A DNA stretch of 5,025 nt from Candidatus Bathyarchaeota archaeon (GTDB lineage Archaea; Thermoproteota; Bathyarchaeia; Bathyarchaeales; B26-1). A program made the position numbers and the translations under genes. Each line of letters starts with the position of its first letter. Position 1 is the stretch's first letter. The stretch lies in contig JAGTRH010000112.1 in the NCBI GenBank assembly GCA_018396795.1, positions 1 through 5,025 on the forward strand, written 5' to 3'. Shown piece after piece: positions 4,374 to 5,025 of the stretch. The notes under the pieces were generated by a model. That model ran no database searches, was not told the origin of the DNA, and saw only the letters and a program-made list of their open reading frames with translations.

Positions 4374-4724
4374 ATGGGTATAACGTATGTAGAGGGTAGA
4401 GTAAAAGGACCGTTGGGTGAGAGGGTTGTTCGCTTACTAGTGGATAGTGGAGCAACCTATACTGTTCTACCGGAGGATGTTTGGAAAAGCATTGGACTTA
4501 GCCCCCTAAGAGAGCATGAATTCACTTTAGCTGATGGCACAGTGATTAAGAGGAAGGTTTCAGAATGCTACATTTCCCTACCACAGGGTGAGGGACATAC
4601 GCCGGTCGTGCTTGGGGAAGCAAACGACCACGCCCTGCTAGGAATCGTAACATTAGAGATCCTAGGTTTAGTCTTTAACCCCTTCAAGCGCACGCTACAG
4701 CCAATGCGGATGCTGCTAGTCTAA
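4374..4724 (+). CDS. Clan AA (retropepsin-like) aspartic protease
   Basis: A 116-residue single-domain protein of the retropepsin-like clan AA type. Residues 18-33 (VVRLLVDSGATYTVLP) carry the catalytic D24-S25-G26 with the flanking hydrophobic and Ala-Thr residues of the D-T/S-G-A-x signature. Residues 87-99 (ALLGIVTLEILGL) provide the hydrophobic-hydrophobic-Gly motif that closes the fold. The flap should lie around 50-62 (FTLADGTVIKRKV). Such one-lobe proteases act as homodimers, each chain giving one aspartate. Length is typical for stand-alone archaeal and cyanobacterial members, and no signal peptide or membrane anchor is seen, so it is probably cytoplasmic. The substrate is unknown. 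Fourteen nt after its stop a ribosome-site-bearing ATG begins a frame that is broken, so it may have been the first gene of an operon. Confidence 0.86.
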   Translation: MGITYVEGRVKGPLGERVVRLLVDSGATYTVLPEDVWKSIGLSPLREHEFTLADGTVIKRKVSECYISLPQGEGHTPVVLGEANDHALLGIVTLEILGLVFNPFKRTLQPMRMLLV

Positions 4725-4728
4725 ACGA

Positions 4729-4734
4729 GAGGAG
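4729..4734 (+). promoter_or_regulatory. Ribosome binding site of the broken downstream frame
   Basis: GAGGAG at 4729-4734, 4 bases before ATG 4739. One of the better sites in the window, yet the frame it serves stops after 13 codons. Confidence 0.5.
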
Positions 4735-4830
4735 AAAAATGAATCTAGTAGATGTTCTAAAGATTATTGCTACGCTTTAAGGATGCAGCCATAGGAAATT
4801 TTCTTCCCCACCCATAATCATTCAACCTAA

Positions 4831-4841
4831 GTTATCATAAC
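4831..4841. repeat. Small perfect dyad GTTAT-C-ATAAC
   Basis: An 11-base dyad with one central base, lying over the second in-frame TAA of the interrupted frame. It could be a protein-binding site if a promoter for downstream sequence lies here; nothing else supports that. Confidence 0.35.
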
Positions 4842-4854
4842 ACCCTCCTTATAG

Positions 4855-4888
4855 CAGGAGCACGCCCAATACTGAAGTAGGGCTCCTG
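4855..4888. repeat. 7-bp inverted repeat with 20-base loop
   Basis: CAGGAGC (4855-4861) and GCTCCTG (4882-4888) pair perfectly. It is the first of two adjacent potential hairpins in the locally GC-rich end of the window (about 52 percent GC at 4851-4960, against about 37 percent in the preceding 110 bases). Confidence 0.4.
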
Positions 4889-4899
4889 TTTGAATACAC

Positions 4900-4963
4900 A
4901 GCTGCATGCCTTCTACATAGCCTAGGTGAAGCCGCCGATACCTATCGTAGGCAGCATGCAGCT
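4900..4963. repeat. Nested inverted repeat with 10-, 5- and 4-bp stems
   Basis: The outer stem is AGCTGCATGC (4900-4909) with GCATGCAGCT (4954-4963). The middle stem is GCCTA (4920-4924) with TAGGC (4948-4952). The inner stem is CGAT (4936-4939) with ATCG (4944-4947) around ACCT. The 3' side pairs almost continuously (only A4953 is unpaired), while the 5' side has bulges of 10 and 11 bases. It could be a structured RNA or a folded single-strand recombination site; it also lies in an open frame, so part may be codon coincidence. Confidence 0.45.
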
Positions 4964-5025
4964 TACATAAGCGCGCTTAGGGAGAAGGTCAGCTACGAAC
5001 CAAAATTTCCTCAAATTCTTGTAAA

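Larger units (their letters stand above)
4739..5025 (+). pseudogene. Interrupted coding frame of unknown family, continuing past the right edge
   Basis: ATG 4739 opens MNLVDVLKIIATL and stops at TAA 4778-4780. The same frame meets a second TAA at 4838-4840 and then stays open for 61 codons to the window end, with protein-like content such as EVGLLFEYTAACLLHSLGEA and ISALREKVSYEPKFP. No ATG, GTG or TTG occurs in that open part, so it cannot start there in a usual way. A shift at the first stop would instead read on as KDAAIGNFLPHP before another stop. Possibilities: a decayed partner gene of the protease, sequencing errors, a structured RNA, or a 13-residue peptide followed by an unrelated gene fragment. 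I recognise no family. Confidence 0.4.

Noticed and set aside
4924..5023. Minus-strand frame open from the right edge to a stop near 4922
   Set aside because: Only about 33 codons, and its translation looks less protein-like than the plus-strand frame over the same bases; kept only as an alternative if downstream sequence shows a minus-strand gene.
1..5025. tRNA, rRNA, CRISPR array, complete insertion sequence
   Set aside because: No cloverleaf with anticodon arm, no regularly spaced repeats, and no transposase motif with terminal repeats were found by eye on either strand.

Overview
The window looks archaeal. Several genes are preceded by AT-rich boxes of the TTTAAATA or TTTATATAT type at TATA-box distance, and no bacterial -35/-10 pairs stand out. 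Starts are often TTG or GTG, some behind GGAGG-type ribosome binding sites and one apparently leaderless. The proteins read like those of anaerobic, possibly thermophilic Thermoproteota or Bathyarchaeia relatives: a MetH-activation-like corrinoid protein, DUF2703, AbrB/PIN VapBC and DUF3368 toxins. The lineage is an inference from these families, not a measurement.

Layout. Positions 3-227 (+) hold the C-terminus of a vitamin B12-dependent methionine synthase activation-domain protein. An AT-rich gap of about 300 bases follows, ending in a promoter with a near-tandem repeat. Positions 534-1356 (+) hold a two-gene toxin-antitoxin operon: a ribbon-helix-helix plus UPF0175 antitoxin and a DUF3368 PIN-like toxin, overlapping by 14 nt. 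A possible 31-codon micro-ORF (1359-1454) fills the gap before a zinc-dependent medium-chain alcohol/polyol dehydrogenase (1457-2497, more likely starting at TTG 1481). Convergent to it, on the minus strand, is a cysteine-rich DUF2703 protein (2611-3045). Its leader has a perfect hairpin that could mask a ribosome binding site and two micro-ORFs chained by stop/start overlaps. A second toxin-antitoxin operon of a different type, AbrB-type VapB and PIN-domain VapC, lies on the minus strand (3977 down to 3316). It seems leaderless, with its TATA box inside the longest possible ORF. After a 370-base AT-rich gap come a clan AA (retropepsin-like) aspartic protease (4374-4724, +) and, 14 nt later, a well-signalled start whose frame is broken by two TAA codons before running open to the window end (4739-5025). 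That last stretch is relatively GC-rich and full of nested inverted repeats.

How it fits together. The two toxin-antitoxin pairs, the stand-alone protease, the broken reading frame and the long AT-rich gaps give the look of an accessory or turnover region between metabolic genes. The metabolic genes (corrinoid-activation protein, dehydrogenase, DUF2703) show no obvious shared pathway. No tRNA, rRNA, CRISPR array or complete insertion sequence is visible. I do not see a clearly new multi-gene system. The best leads are the DUF2703 leader, the operator-like repeats at both toxin-antitoxin promoters, and the structured, broken right end.
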